DNA from: Actinomycetota bacterium
GTDB lineage: Bacteria > Actinomycetota > Humimicrobiia > Humimicrobiales > Humimicrobiaceae
Direction: 5' to 3'
NCBI GenBank assembly: GCA_003563375.1
Contig: PWSB01000164.1
Coordinates: 1-14,773, forward strand
DNA: 14,773 nt
Shown: piece by piece, positions 6,473 to 14,729 of the stretch
Layout: each line of letters starts with the position of its first letter
Position numbering within the stretch: the first letter of the stretch is position 1
Notes under the pieces: generated by a model
The model's database searches: none
What the model was told of the DNA's origin: nothing
What the model saw: only the letters and a program-made list of their open reading frames with translations
Made by a program: the position numbers and the translations under genes

Positions 6473-8410
6473 ATGAAAGAAAAGGAAAAAAAGATGTGCA
6501 GCGAGGACAAGGCTGTACTTGAGGTGTTAGAAAATATCGATCAGACTGTAGAAACGGTTTTTGACCGGGCACAGAACATGAAATGCTGTCCCATAGGCTC
6601 CTCTGTCAGCGGGATATGCTGCAAGAACTGTGCCATGGGGCCCTGCAGGATCAGGGATGATAAGGTAGGGTTATGTGGGGCTACCCTTGCAACCATAGCT
6701 GCCAGGAACCTGGCCAGGCATATTGCTGTGGGGGCAGCTGCCCATTCGGACCACGGAAGGGATATGGCCATGCTCTTAAAAGAGGTAGCGGAAGGCAAGG
6801 CTGAGGGTTTGAGGATAAAGGATGAAGAAAAACTTCTAAGGTTTGCCCGGAACCTGGGAATTAAAACAGAGGACAGGGAGGTCAAAGAGATAGCCCTTGA
6901 CGCGGCAAATAAGGCCCTCGCGCTTTTCGGGCAGCAGGAGGGAGAGATAGATTTTATTTCTCTTGCCCCCAAAAAAAGGCAGGAGATATGGAGGAAGAAC
7001 AAAATAGTCCCCCGGGGCATTGACAGGGAGGTTGTCGAGACCCTCCACCGTACCCACATGGGCGTGGACCAGGACCCGGAGAATATACTGGACCATGCTT
7101 TAAGGAATGCGCTTTCAGACGGCTGGGGAGGCTCCATGATAGGTACAGAGATCACTGATATAATTTTTAATACACCAGAGGCCCTGCCTGCCAAGACCAA
7201 CCTGGGGATGCTTTCCGAAAAGGACGTAAACCTGGTGGTGCATGGCCACGAGCCCACATTATCCGAGGTCATAGCTGATCTTGCTGATGATAAAAAGCTT
7301 GTGGAATATGCAAAAAGCAAGGGTGCGCAAGGTATAAATGTGGTGGGCATCTGCTGCACCGCAAACGAGGTTCTGATGAGGCAGGGAGTGGCCCCCATAG
7401 GGAACTTCCTATCCCAGGAACTGGCCATTATGACAGGTTCTGTGGATGCAATGGTGGTGGACATACAGTGTATCATGCAGTCTCTTGCCGAAGTTGTTAA
7501 AAAGTACCACACTAAACTTATAACTTCTTCCCCTAAATGCAAGATACCCGGAGCAACACATGTACCCTTTGAAGACAGAAAGATATACGATACAGCAAGG
7601 GAGATCATAAAGATGGCAATTGACAACTACTCCAACCGCAAGGATGTCAAGATCCCCAATATAACCTCAGACCTGGTTGCAGGTTTTTCCCATGAGTATA
7701 TAAGGTATATGCTAGGAGGGCGTTTCAGGCAATCCCTCAGGCCCCTTAACGACGGTATAATAGATGGCAGGATACAGGGAGTGGTGGCCATTGTAGGGTG
7801 CAATAATGCAAGGCATGTGCAGGATAAATACCACAACTACCTCACCAAAGAATTCATAAAAAGGGATTATCTTGTGGTGCAGACCGGCTGCGGTGCCATT
7901 TCTTCCGCTAAATGCGGGATGCTGATGCCTGAAGCCTACGAGCTGGCCGGTGACGGCTTAAAATCCATATGCGAGGCTGTGGGCATACCTCCGGTGCTTC
8001 ACCTGGGGTCATGCGTGGATAACTCGAGGATATTGACCGTAGTCTCCGAGGTCCTGGCCGAGGGAGGCCTTGGGGAGGATGTAAGCGATCTTCCTGCGGC
8101 TGGCATAGCCCCTGAGTGGATGAGTGAAAAGGCGCTTTCAATAGGCGCTTATTTTGCCGCAAGCGGGGTTTATGTGTTGTTTGGGGGAGAGCCCATACCG
8201 GTCATATCAAGCCAGGAAGTGGTGAATATAATGACCGAGGGATGGGATAAGAAGTATGGAGGAAAACTTGAATATGTGCCCGATGTCGAACAGATATTGG
8301 AAAAGGTAATAAATCATATACAGGCAAAAAGGAAAGCGCTCAAGATCGATGTTAAAAAAGAAAGAGTGCTCTTTGATATGGAAGCAAGAAGGGAGTTAGG
8401 AAATGTCTAA
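6473..8410 (+). CDS. acsA: Carbon monoxide dehydrogenase catalytic subunit (CODH/ACS beta)
   Basis: This Ni-Fe-S enzyme interconverts CO2 and CO and passes CO to AcsB through an internal tunnel. At 645 residues it is slightly short for AcsA. The N-terminal cysteine cluster C39, C49, C50, C53, C58 and C68 (GICCKNCAMGPCRI...LCGA) fits the bridging D-cluster and the B-cluster, with two extra residues between the D-cluster cysteines compared with the usual spacing. HSDHGR follows (near residue 92). C-cluster motifs are present: GICCTANEVLMRQG, DIQCIMQSL, SSPKCKIPGA, VGCNNARHV, QTGCGAISSAKCGM and HLGSCVDNSR. The long C-terminal tail (HIQAKRKALKIDVKK onward) is usual for ACS-associated CODH rather than free-standing CooS. 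The GGTG at 6462-6465 leads the ATG. The 3' end overlaps acsB by 8 bases, implying coupled translation and a matched ratio with its complex partner. Confidence 0.96.
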   Translation: MKEKEKKMCSEDKAVLEVLENIDQTVETVFDRAQNMKCCPIGSSVSGICCKNCAMGPCRIRDDKVGLCGATLATIAARNLARHIAVGAAAHSDHGRDMAMLLKEVAEGKAEGLRIKDEEKLLRFARNLGIKTEDREVKEIALDAANKALALFGQQEGEIDFISLAPKKRQEIWRKNKIVPRGIDREVVETLHRTHMGVDQDPENILDHALRNALSDGWGGSMIGTEITDIIFNTPEALPAKTNLGMLSEKDVNLVVHGHEPTLSEVIADLADDKKLVEYAKSKGAQGINVVGICCTANEVLMRQGVAPIGNFLSQELAIMTGSVDAMVVDIQCIMQSLAEVVKKYHTKLITSSPKCKIPGATHVPFEDRKIYDTAREIIKMAIDNYSNRKDVKIPNITSDLVAGFSHEYIRYMLGGRFRQSLRPLNDGIIDGRIQGVVAIVGCNNARHVQDKYHNYLTKEFIKRDYLVVQTGCGAISSAKCGMLMPEAYELAGDGLKSICEAVGIPPVLHLGSCVDNSRILTVVSEVLAEGGLGEDVSDLPAAGIAPEWMSEKALSIGAYFAASGVYVLFGGEPIPVISSQEVVNIMTEGWDKKYGGKLEYVPDVEQILEKVINHIQAKRKALKIDVKKERVLFDMEARRELGNV

Positions 8411-10586
8411 GATTATAGCTACCAGCGCTATTAAAGGTGCACACAGCATAGTAGGGCAAGCCGAAGAACAATTAAATAAAACTATTGAAGAAAAAGGTGA
8501 GAACCAGATACTTGAATTTCCAGACACAGGTTATTATCTCCCTATCATATACAGCATGACAGGGATTAAGGTGGAGAAGCTGGGGGACTGCAAAGAGGTA
8601 ATAGAAGAGGCTAAAAAGCTCCTTCCTCCTGTACCGAGCGAGAAGATATGGATACCTTATCTGGGAGGCACCCTTGATGCCGGTATTGCTACTTTATGGG
8701 CTGAAGAGATAATCGAAGCAATAAAATATATAGATGACCCCATTCCCGTGGGAGGAATCTGGCTCGGGGCTGCTGCAGACCTCATCATAAGGGAGAGGGG
8801 CATCGAGTTCGTTGACGGCACCGCTCCCGGTTTTGCGGCCTGCGTGGGCGCTGCTTCATCCAATGAGATGGCGGTAAAGATAGCCAGGGAGCTTCAGGAA
8901 AAAAGCATCTACGTTTTTATGACCGGCTCAACGAACGGCGTATCCATGGCTGAACAGCTGGCACAGGAAGGGGTAGAGCTTGGCTGGGACACCAGGCTTG
9001 TGCCTTTTGGAAAAGATATAACCTCGACCATATATCCCCTGGGTTTTGCGGCAAGGGCAGCCATGAGTTTCGGGGGTGTGCAGCCTGGTGATTTCAGAAG
9101 GATGCTTATGTATAACAAAGACAGGGTATTTGCTTTCGTCCTCGCCCTGGGTGAGGTCGACGAGGCCAAATATGCCAATGCCGCCGGAGCCATAAATTAT
9201 GGTTTCCCCACTATAGCCAATACAAATATACCCGAAATACTGCCCAGAGGGGTATGTACCTATGAGCATGTGGTCTCCAATATCCCCGAAGAGGAGATCG
9301 TGAGCAAGGCTATAGAGGTAAGGGGGCTCAAGATCACCGTGGAGAAGGTCGACGTCCCTGTACCCTTTGGGCCCGCCTTTGAGGGTGAAAGGGTCAGAAA
9401 AGAAAATACCTATGTAGAATTTGGTGGAAATAAAGGCCCCGCTGTAGAGCTTCTTGTGATGACGGATTCTTCTGAAGTAGAGGACGGCAAGATAGAGGTC
9501 ATCGGGCCAGAGGTAGACGATGTCGAAGAAGGGACCGTTATGCCTTTGGGAATATTTGTAGAGGTATCCGGTAGAAAGATGCAGGAGGATTTCGAGCCGG
9601 TGATGGAGAGGCAGATACATTATTTTTTGAACTATCCATCGGGCATCTTCCACATGGGCCAGAGGGATATATCCTGGATAAGGTTTTCCAAAGATGCAGT
9701 AAACAACGGTTTTAAGGTAAAGCATATAGGCACTGTGCTGCATGCAAAGATGCATGCAGATTTTGGAAGCATCATCGATAAGGTCCAGGTAAAGCTCTAT
9801 ACCAATCCCGAGGATGTCCAGGCCCTCATAGGTAGGGCAGGCAAAATATTTAAGGCCAGGGACGAGAGGATGGGCTCTTTGACGGATGAAAGGGTGGATA
9901 CCTTCTATTCATGCACGCTTTGCCAGTCATTTGCGCCCAACCATGCCTGTGTGGTATCTCCAGAAAGGCCCGGGCTTTGCGGAGCTTATAACTGGCTGGA
10001 CTGCCGGGCCGCCAATGAGATAAATCCCACCGGGCCCAATCAGCCTATACAAAAAGGCGATACCTTGGATGATAATCTCGGGGTATGGAAGGGTGTAAAC
10101 CAATATATATATAAGGCATCCAACCAGAACCTGGAATCATTTTCTGCTTATTCCATGATAGTGGACCCCATGACCAGCTGTGGCTGCTTTGAGGTCATAT
10201 GCACTATCCTGCCTTCGACCAATGGGGTTATGGCAGTAAACAGGGAATATACCGGGATGACTCCTTCAGGAATGAAGTTCTCCACTATCGCAGGTATGGT
10301 AGGCGGAGGCATACAGACCCCTGGATTTATAGGCATCAGCAAGTTTTTTATAACCTCTAAAAAATTTATCAAAGCTGATGGAGGCCTAAAGAGGCTGGCC
10401 TGGATGCCCAGGGAGCTCAAGGAAGAGATAGGAGATGCTATCGAAGAGAGGGCCCAGGAACTGGGATTGGAGAATTTCCTGGACAAGATAGCCACCGAAG
10501 AAGATGCCCAGACAGAAGAGGAAGTGCTGCAGTGGATGGAGAAGGTAGGCCATCCGGCCCTTGAAATGGAACCAATGATGCAATAA
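8403..10586 (+). CDS. acsB: Acetyl-CoA synthase (CODH/ACS alpha)
   Basis: This enzyme joins CO from AcsA, the methyl group from the corrinoid protein and CoA to make acetyl-CoA at its A-cluster. At 727 residues it is the full-length bacterial type, with the N-terminal domain that docks on CODH (archaeal versions lack it). A-cluster residues are all visible: C504, C507, C516 and C526 (SCTLCQSFAPNHAC...GLC) for the [4Fe-4S] cube, and C593-G594-C595 for the distal nickel. These are offset by exactly two from the Moorella numbering as I recall it (506/509/518/528 and 595-597). The conserved MTPSGMKFSTIAGMVGGGIQ stretch follows. The ATG at 8403 overlaps the end of acsA and is preceded by GGGAG. 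acsC follows after 29 bases. No missing active-site residue is seen. Confidence 0.97.
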   Translation: MSKIIATSAIKGAHSIVGQAEEQLNKTIEEKGENQILEFPDTGYYLPIIYSMTGIKVEKLGDCKEVIEEAKKLLPPVPSEKIWIPYLGGTLDAGIATLWAEEIIEAIKYIDDPIPVGGIWLGAAADLIIRERGIEFVDGTAPGFAACVGAASSNEMAVKIARELQEKSIYVFMTGSTNGVSMAEQLAQEGVELGWDTRLVPFGKDITSTIYPLGFAARAAMSFGGVQPGDFRRMLMYNKDRVFAFVLALGEVDEAKYANAAGAINYGFPTIANTNIPEILPRGVCTYEHVVSNIPEEEIVSKAIEVRGLKITVEKVDVPVPFGPAFEGERVRKENTYVEFGGNKGPAVELLVMTDSSEVEDGKIEVIGPEVDDVEEGTVMPLGIFVEVSGRKMQEDFEPVMERQIHYFLNYPSGIFHMGQRDISWIRFSKDAVNNGFKVKHIGTVLHAKMHADFGSIIDKVQVKLYTNPEDVQALIGRAGKIFKARDERMGSLTDERVDTFYSCTLCQSFAPNHACVVSPERPGLCGAYNWLDCRAANEINPTGPNQPIQKGDTLDDNLGVWKGVNQYIYKASNQNLESFSAYSMIVDPMTSCGCFEVICTILPSTNGVMAVNREYTGMTPSGMKFSTIAGMVGGGIQTPGFIGISKFFITSKKFIKADGGLKRLAWMPRELKEEIGDAIEERAQELGLENFLDKIATEEDAQTEEEVLQWMEKVGHPALEMEPMMQ

Positions 10587-10615
10587 TTTGAAAAAATAAA
10601 GAAGCAAAGGAGTAC

Positions 10616-11971
10616 ATGATGGCGCTTAGCGGTTTGGAGATCTTTAAGAAACTGCCCAAGACCAATTGTAAGGAGTGCGGTTTTCCTACATGCCTGGCAT
10701 TTGCAATGCAGCTTGCCGCGGGCAAGGTAGAGCTTGAAAAATGCCCCCATATATCCGAGGAGGCAAAAGAGGCTCTTTCCGAGGCTTCCCAGCCGCCCAT
10801 ACTAAAAGTAGAGATCGGCAGCGGAGAGGATGCTTTTACCATCGGTGAGGAAAATGTCCTTTTCAGGCATGAGAGGACCTTTATAAATCCTAATGGGTTT
10901 GCGGTGACCGTAAAGGATGACATGGCGGCCCAGGACATAGAAAAGACCATAAAAGAGGTTGAAGGCCTCGAATATGAAAGGGTGGGCCAGACCCTTAAAA
11001 TCGAAGCAGTATGCATCAAGGGCACTTCAGGAGACAGCCAGAAGTTCAAGCAGGCTGTAGACACCGTAGCAGAGAACACCAAAAAACCTTTGATACTGGT
11101 AACCGAGGACATATCCGTATTAGAAGAGCTTGCTTCCAAGCTTAAGGACAAAAAACCTCTTTTGCATGCCGCTGATAGCGAAAATGTTGATAAATTCATA
11201 GAGATAGCTAAAGCCACAGGATGCCCCGTAGCGGTAAGGGGAAAAGATTTTGAGGATATATCCAAGGTAACTGAGAAGATGAGGGCCCAAGGCATAAAAA
11301 ACCTGGTCATAGATATCGGGCAGAGGGACCTCAAGGAAGACTTCTTCAACCAGATAGCTTTAAGGTCCGCGGCGATCAAAAAAAAGAACCGGCTTTTCGG
11401 CTATCCCACAATTGTATTTGCCGATGAGATGGCCAAAGATCCTTTGAGGGAGACCCTGGCCGCTTCTATTTTTGTGGCTAAGTATGCTTCCATCATAACC
11501 CTTTCAACCACCAGCCCCCAGAATATCTTTCCTCTTATGGTGTTCAGGCAGAATATATATACTGACCCAAGGCAGCCTATGCAGGCCGAAGAAAAGATAT
11601 ATGCGATCGGTAATCCTGATGAGAGCTCTCCAGTGCTGATAACCACGAACTTCTCGCTTACATATTTCATAATCTCCGGAGAGATTGAAAACAGCAAGGT
11701 GCCCTGCTGGCTGCTGGTGATGAATGTAGAGGGGCAATCGGTGCTCACCGCCTGGGCTGCGGGCAAATTTATACCTGAGCTGATAGCCCAGTATATAAAG
11801 AAAAGCGGCATAGAAGAAAAAACAGGCAACCGTGAACTTATCATACCCGGGTATGTGGCCCAGCTCCAGGGCGAACTGGAGGACGAGCTTGAAGGAAAGT
11901 GGAAGGTCATCGTGGGTCCCAGGGAAGCCGGAGAGGTCCCAAAGTTTTTAAAGGAACATGCTTCAGCCTAG
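10616..11971 (+). CDS. acsC: Corrinoid iron-sulfur protein large subunit (CFeSP alpha, CODH/ACS gamma)
   Basis: This is the corrinoid-binding partner of AcsD. It has an N-terminal [4Fe-4S] domain with C18, C21, C26 and C43 (NCKECGFPTC...EKC), a TIM-barrel middle domain and a C-terminal B12-binding domain (PQNIFPLMVFRQNIYTDPRQP, then CWLLVMNVEGQSVLTAWAAGKF). At 451 residues it has the usual length. Two ATG codons stand side by side at 10616 and 10619. AGGAG at 10608-10612 is better spaced for the second, and family proteins begin like MALSGLEIFK, so the true product may be one residue shorter. It receives the methyl group from methyl-THF through a methyltransferase (AcsE) that is not encoded in this window, and is the client of the AcsV activator. 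It ends the acs operon, since the next gene has its own promoter. Confidence 0.95.
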   Translation: MMALSGLEIFKKLPKTNCKECGFPTCLAFAMQLAAGKVELEKCPHISEEAKEALSEASQPPILKVEIGSGEDAFTIGEENVLFRHERTFINPNGFAVTVKDDMAAQDIEKTIKEVEGLEYERVGQTLKIEAVCIKGTSGDSQKFKQAVDTVAENTKKPLILVTEDISVLEELASKLKDKKPLLHAADSENVDKFIEIAKATGCPVAVRGKDFEDISKVTEKMRAQGIKNLVIDIGQRDLKEDFFNQIALRSAAIKKKNRLFGYPTIVFADEMAKDPLRETLAASIFVAKYASIITLSTTSPQNIFPLMVFRQNIYTDPRQPMQAEEKIYAIGNPDESSPVLITTNFSLTYFIISGEIENSKVPCWLLVMNVEGQSVLTAWAAGKFIPELIAQYIKKSGIEEKTGNRELIIPGYVAQLQGELEDELEGKWKVIVGPREAGEVPKFLKEHASA

Positions 11972-11992
11972 GTTGAGGGTATGCAAAAAAGA

Positions 11993-12021
11993 TTGTAACA
12001 AGTAAGTAATTCAGGTACAAT
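11993..12021 (+). promoter_or_regulatory. Promoter of fhs-folD
   Basis: TTGTAA (11993-11998) and TACAAT (12016-12021) are 17 bases apart, matching 4 of 6 and 5 of 6 positions of the sigma-A boxes. Transcription would start near 12028, leaving a short leader with AAAGGAGT (12046-12052) ahead of the TTG start. No convincing terminator lies between acsC and this site, so read-through from the acs operon is also possible. Confidence 0.6.
11994..12009 (+). repeat. Shared 16-base element, copy 2 (upstream of fhs)
   Basis: TGTAACAAGTAAGTAA is identical to 5469-5484 ahead of acsD. It overlaps the -35 box and the first part of the spacer of the fhs promoter. The flanking bases differ from copy 1, so the match is limited to the element itself rather than being a duplicated spacer. 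Confidence 0.6.
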
Positions 12022-12056
12022 TTAACCCAAATTAAAAAGTAGCGAAAGGAGTCAAG

Positions 12057-13754
12057 TTGAAAAGCGACATAGAAATCGCTCAAGCCGCAAAGATGAGACA
12101 TATCTCAGAGATCGCAGAATCAGTGGGATTGGAGGAGGATGACCTTGAACTTTACGGTAATTACAAGGCCAAAGTAGACCTCTCGGTTTTAGACAGGATA
12201 AGCGGCCGTCCTAACGGCAAGTATATTGATGTGACCGCTATCACTCCCACCCCATTGGGCGAAGGAAAGACGGTTACCACCATAGGGCTTGCCATGGCTC
12301 TTGAAAAAATCGGCAAAAAGACCATAACCTGCATCAGGCAGCCCTCGCTTGGACCTGTATTCGGCATTAAAGGCGGGGCGGCCGGCGGAGGATATTCCCA
12401 GGTTCTTCCTATGGAAGATTTTAACCTTCACCTTACAGGGGATATACATGCTGTGGGCATAGCCCATAACCTCCTGGCGGCATTTCTGGATACCCATCTT
12501 ATGAAAGGCAATGACCTGGGGATAGACCCCTTTAGCATAACCCTCAACAGGGTTGTGGATGTCAGTGACAGGGTGCTTAGGAACATAGTCGTAGGCCTGG
12601 GAGGAAGGCTTAACGGGCTGCCAAGGGAAACAGGGTATGACATTACCGTAGCCAGCGAAGTGATGGCCATACTAGCCCTTACCACCGGCTTAAAGGACAT
12701 AAGGGAGAGGCTTGCCAGGATGACTGTGGGCTCCACATATGACGGCAAACCTGTTACTGCCGAAGACCTGAAATGTGCAGGTGCTATGGCTGTGCTCCTA
12801 AAGGATGCTATAAAGCCCAACCTTCTGCAGACTCTCGAGCATACCCCATGTTTTGTCCATGCTGGTCCTTTTGCTAATATAGCACACGGCAACAGCTCCA
12901 TACTGGCAGACCAGATCGCTATTAAATTTGGCGAATATGTGGTAACGGAAAGCGGTTTTGGCGCTGACATAGGTGCTGAGAAATTTTTAAATATTAAATG
13001 CAGATACTCCGGGCTGACACCCGATGCTGCGGTAATCGTAGCTACGGTAAGGGCGCTGAAGATGCACGGTGGAGGTTTTGAGTTTATACCCGGCCAGGGA
13101 GTGGACAAGAAACTTATGAACACGCCCAATGTGGAAGCAGTGGCCAAGGGCTGTGAAAATCTTGAAAAGATGATTGAAAACATGAAGATGCATGGGGTGC
13201 CTGTTGTGGTTGCTATCAACCATTTTGAAGCAGACAGTGAAGAAGAGATCGAAGCTATAAGGGAAAAAGCAAAAAGCGCAGGAGCGGAGGACGCGGTCGT
13301 AAGCAAGGTATGGCTCGAAGGCGGCGACGGTGGTACCCAGCTTGCTGAAGCTGTGGACAGGGCTGCCCAAAAACCTTCTGAGTTTAAGTTCCTGTATCCG
13401 CTGGAATGGCCCATCGATAAGAAGATAGAGACTATTGCAACCAAGATCTACGGTGCTGACGGAGTGGACTTTTTGCCTGCAGCACAGGAAAAGATAGACC
13501 TTTATACCAAGCAGGGCTATGGCGACCTGCCTATCTGTATGGCCAAGACCCATCTGTCTTTGAGCCATGACCCAAGCCTTAAAGGAAGACCAAGAGGATT
13601 TACGGTACCCATCAGGGATATAAGGGCATCAGCAGGAGCAGGTTTCCTATATCCCCTACTTGGTGAGATGAGGACCATGCCTGGGCTTCCCAAGGTCCCT
13701 GCGGGAACCAATGTGGATTTGGATGATGATGGAAATATAGTGGGATTGTTCTAA
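12057..13754 (+). CDS. fhs: Formate-tetrahydrofolate ligase (10-formyl-THF synthetase)
   Basis: Catalyses ATP-dependent condensation of formate with tetrahydrofolate, the second step of the methyl branch. The 565 residues match the family length (about 556-560). The N terminus MKSDIEIAQAAKMRHISEIA is family-typical and fixes the TTG start, supported by AAAGGAGT at 12046-12052. The P-loop-like ATP site TPTPLGEGKT spans residues 63-72. Further signatures are RQPSLGPVFGIKGGAAGGGY, the LTGDIHA motif, HGNSSI and the C-terminal FTVPIRDIRASAGAGF and GLPKVPAGTNVDLD. folD follows after 28 bases, so formyl-THF is passed to the next enzyme in the same operon. The gene has its own promoter carrying the element found ahead of the acs operon. 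Confidence 0.97.
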   Translation: MKSDIEIAQAAKMRHISEIAESVGLEEDDLELYGNYKAKVDLSVLDRISGRPNGKYIDVTAITPTPLGEGKTVTTIGLAMALEKIGKKTITCIRQPSLGPVFGIKGGAAGGGYSQVLPMEDFNLHLTGDIHAVGIAHNLLAAFLDTHLMKGNDLGIDPFSITLNRVVDVSDRVLRNIVVGLGGRLNGLPRETGYDITVASEVMAILALTTGLKDIRERLARMTVGSTYDGKPVTAEDLKCAGAMAVLLKDAIKPNLLQTLEHTPCFVHAGPFANIAHGNSSILADQIAIKFGEYVVTESGFGADIGAEKFLNIKCRYSGLTPDAAVIVATVRALKMHGGGFEFIPGQGVDKKLMNTPNVEAVAKGCENLEKMIENMKMHGVPVVVAINHFEADSEEEIEAIREKAKSAGAEDAVVSKVWLEGGDGGTQLAEAVDRAAQKPSEFKFLYPLEWPIDKKIETIATKIYGADGVDFLPAAQEKIDLYTKQGYGDLPICMAKTHLSLSHDPSLKGRPRGFTVPIRDIRASAGAGFLYPLLGEMRTMPGLPKVPAGTNVDLDDDGNIVGLF

Positions 13755-13778
13755 ACAATTATTAAAACTCTGATATCA

Positions 13779-13787
13779 AGAGGTGAT
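13779..13787 (+). promoter_or_regulatory. Ribosome binding site of folD that overlaps its only canonical start
   Basis: AGAGGTGAT is the only good Shine-Dalgarno ahead of folD, yet the in-frame GTG (13783-13785) lies inside it. Normal spacing would place initiation on the ATA at 13792, giving a product that begins (M)AKLISG, exactly like many FolD proteins. Upstream of the GTG, TGATATCA shows no other site. Confidence 0.45.
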
Positions 13788-14706
13788 TAAAATAGCTAAG
13801 TTAATAAGCGGATCTAAGATATCTGCCCAGATCAAAGATGAAGTCAAGGCTCAAATAGAGCAGATGAAAAAAGAAAATGATACGGTTCCGGGGCTGGCGG
13901 TCATACTGGTAGGGGAAAATCCTGCCTCCAGGGTATATGTGGCCAACAAGGAAAAGGGCTGCGCCCAGGTCGGTATAAATTCAGAGACCGTAAGAATGGA
14001 AGACACAGTGTCTACCGATGATATCCTTGCAGAGATAGACAAGCTCAACAACAGGGATGATATACACGGCATACTGGTCCAGCTTCCGTTGCCCCAACAG
14101 GTAGACACAGGCAGGGTACTTATGGCTATAAGCCCCGATAAGGATGTGGATGGTTTCCATCCGGTCAACATGGGCAAGCTGGTAGCTCAGCAGGATTGCC
14201 TGGTGCCTGCAACACCTTCAGGCATCATAGAGATGCTCAAAAGGGAAAATATTAACCTGAAAGGCGCAAATGCAACAATGGTGGGCCACAGCGAGATAGT
14301 GGGCAAACCCTGCACGCTGCTTCTTTTAAATGAATGGGCTACGGTCACGGTGTGCCACATAGAGACCAAAGACCTAAAGATGCACACAAAGGACGCCGAT
14401 ATAATCATCGTGGCCACCGGCGTTCCCTACCTTATAAAAGAGGACATGGTAAAAGAAGGTGCCGTAATAATAGATGTAGGAATAAACAGGATCACCAAGG
14501 ACAAGGCAAGCCCTGACCTTCTTGAGTGGAGGAAGGAAGATTTTGAAAAAAAAGGTGCCACCCTTATAGGTGATGTGGACTTCCAAAGGGTAGAACCAAA
14601 AGCAAGCCATATCTCGCCAGTGCCAGGCGGCGTTGGCCCTATGACCATAGCCATGCTTTTGAAAAACACCCTGAAGGCTGCCAAGATGGCGGTGGAGAAA
14701 AAATAG
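13783..14706 (+). CDS. folD: Bifunctional methylene-THF dehydrogenase / methenyl-THF cyclohydrolase
   Basis: Converts 10-formyl-THF through methenyl-THF to methylene-THF. The 307 residues are slightly above the family norm. Catalytic-site residues for both activities are visible: Y52 and K56 in YVANKEKG, Q100 in VQLPLPQ and D123 in DVDGFHPVN; PGGVGPMTIAMLL closes the protein. No separate cyclohydrolase (fchA) is present nearby, consistent with bifunctionality. The nucleotide-binding part is unusual: the common VGRSxIVGxP reads VGHSEIVGKP (H169), and the common CHSKT/CHSRT reads CHIET (191-195). The Arg and Ser that contact the NADP 2'-phosphate in characterised relatives are replaced and an acidic residue is added, so NAD is the likelier coenzyme (inference). 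The start is either GTG at 13783 or ATA at 13792. An AT-only hairpin at the stop codon is too weak to stop transcription, so the downstream gene is probably co-transcribed. Confidence 0.95.
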   Translation: MIKIAKLISGSKISAQIKDEVKAQIEQMKKENDTVPGLAVILVGENPASRVYVANKEKGCAQVGINSETVRMEDTVSTDDILAEIDKLNNRDDIHGILVQLPLPQQVDTGRVLMAISPDKDVDGFHPVNMGKLVAQQDCLVPATPSGIIEMLKRENINLKGANATMVGHSEIVGKPCTLLLLNEWATVTVCHIETKDLKMHTKDADIIIVATGVPYLIKEDMVKEGAVIIDVGINRITKDKASPDLLEWRKEDFEKKGATLIGDVDFQRVEPKASHISPVPGGVGPMTIAMLLKNTLKAAKMAVEKK

Positions 14707-14729
14707 GTTTTTTATAAAGGATAATTAAG

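Noticed and set aside
6541..7626. Open frame of about 360 codons on the minus strand inside acsA
   Set aside because: It is a mirror of the conserved acsA coding sequence; its translation is rich in Ser/Thr/Ile with no recognisable domain, and no ribosome site or promoter precedes it.
10438..11379. Open frame of about 310 codons on the minus strand across acsB/acsC
   Set aside because: It spans two real genes on the other strand and shows no domain, so it is a by-product of their codon bias.
11961..11978. Hairpin CTTCAGC-CTAG-GTTGAGG at the end of acsC as a terminator
   Set aside because: The stem contains two G-U pairs and the following bases are A-rich with no T tract.
12428..13444. Open frame of about 340 codons on the minus strand inside fhs
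   Set aside because: Codon-structure shadow of the strongly conserved fhs gene; low-complexity translation without motifs.
14698..14713. AAAAAA-TAGG-TTTTTT at the folD stop codon as a terminator
   Set aside because: The stem is A-T only and very weak, and a gene with a good ribosome site follows at once; read-through is more likely.
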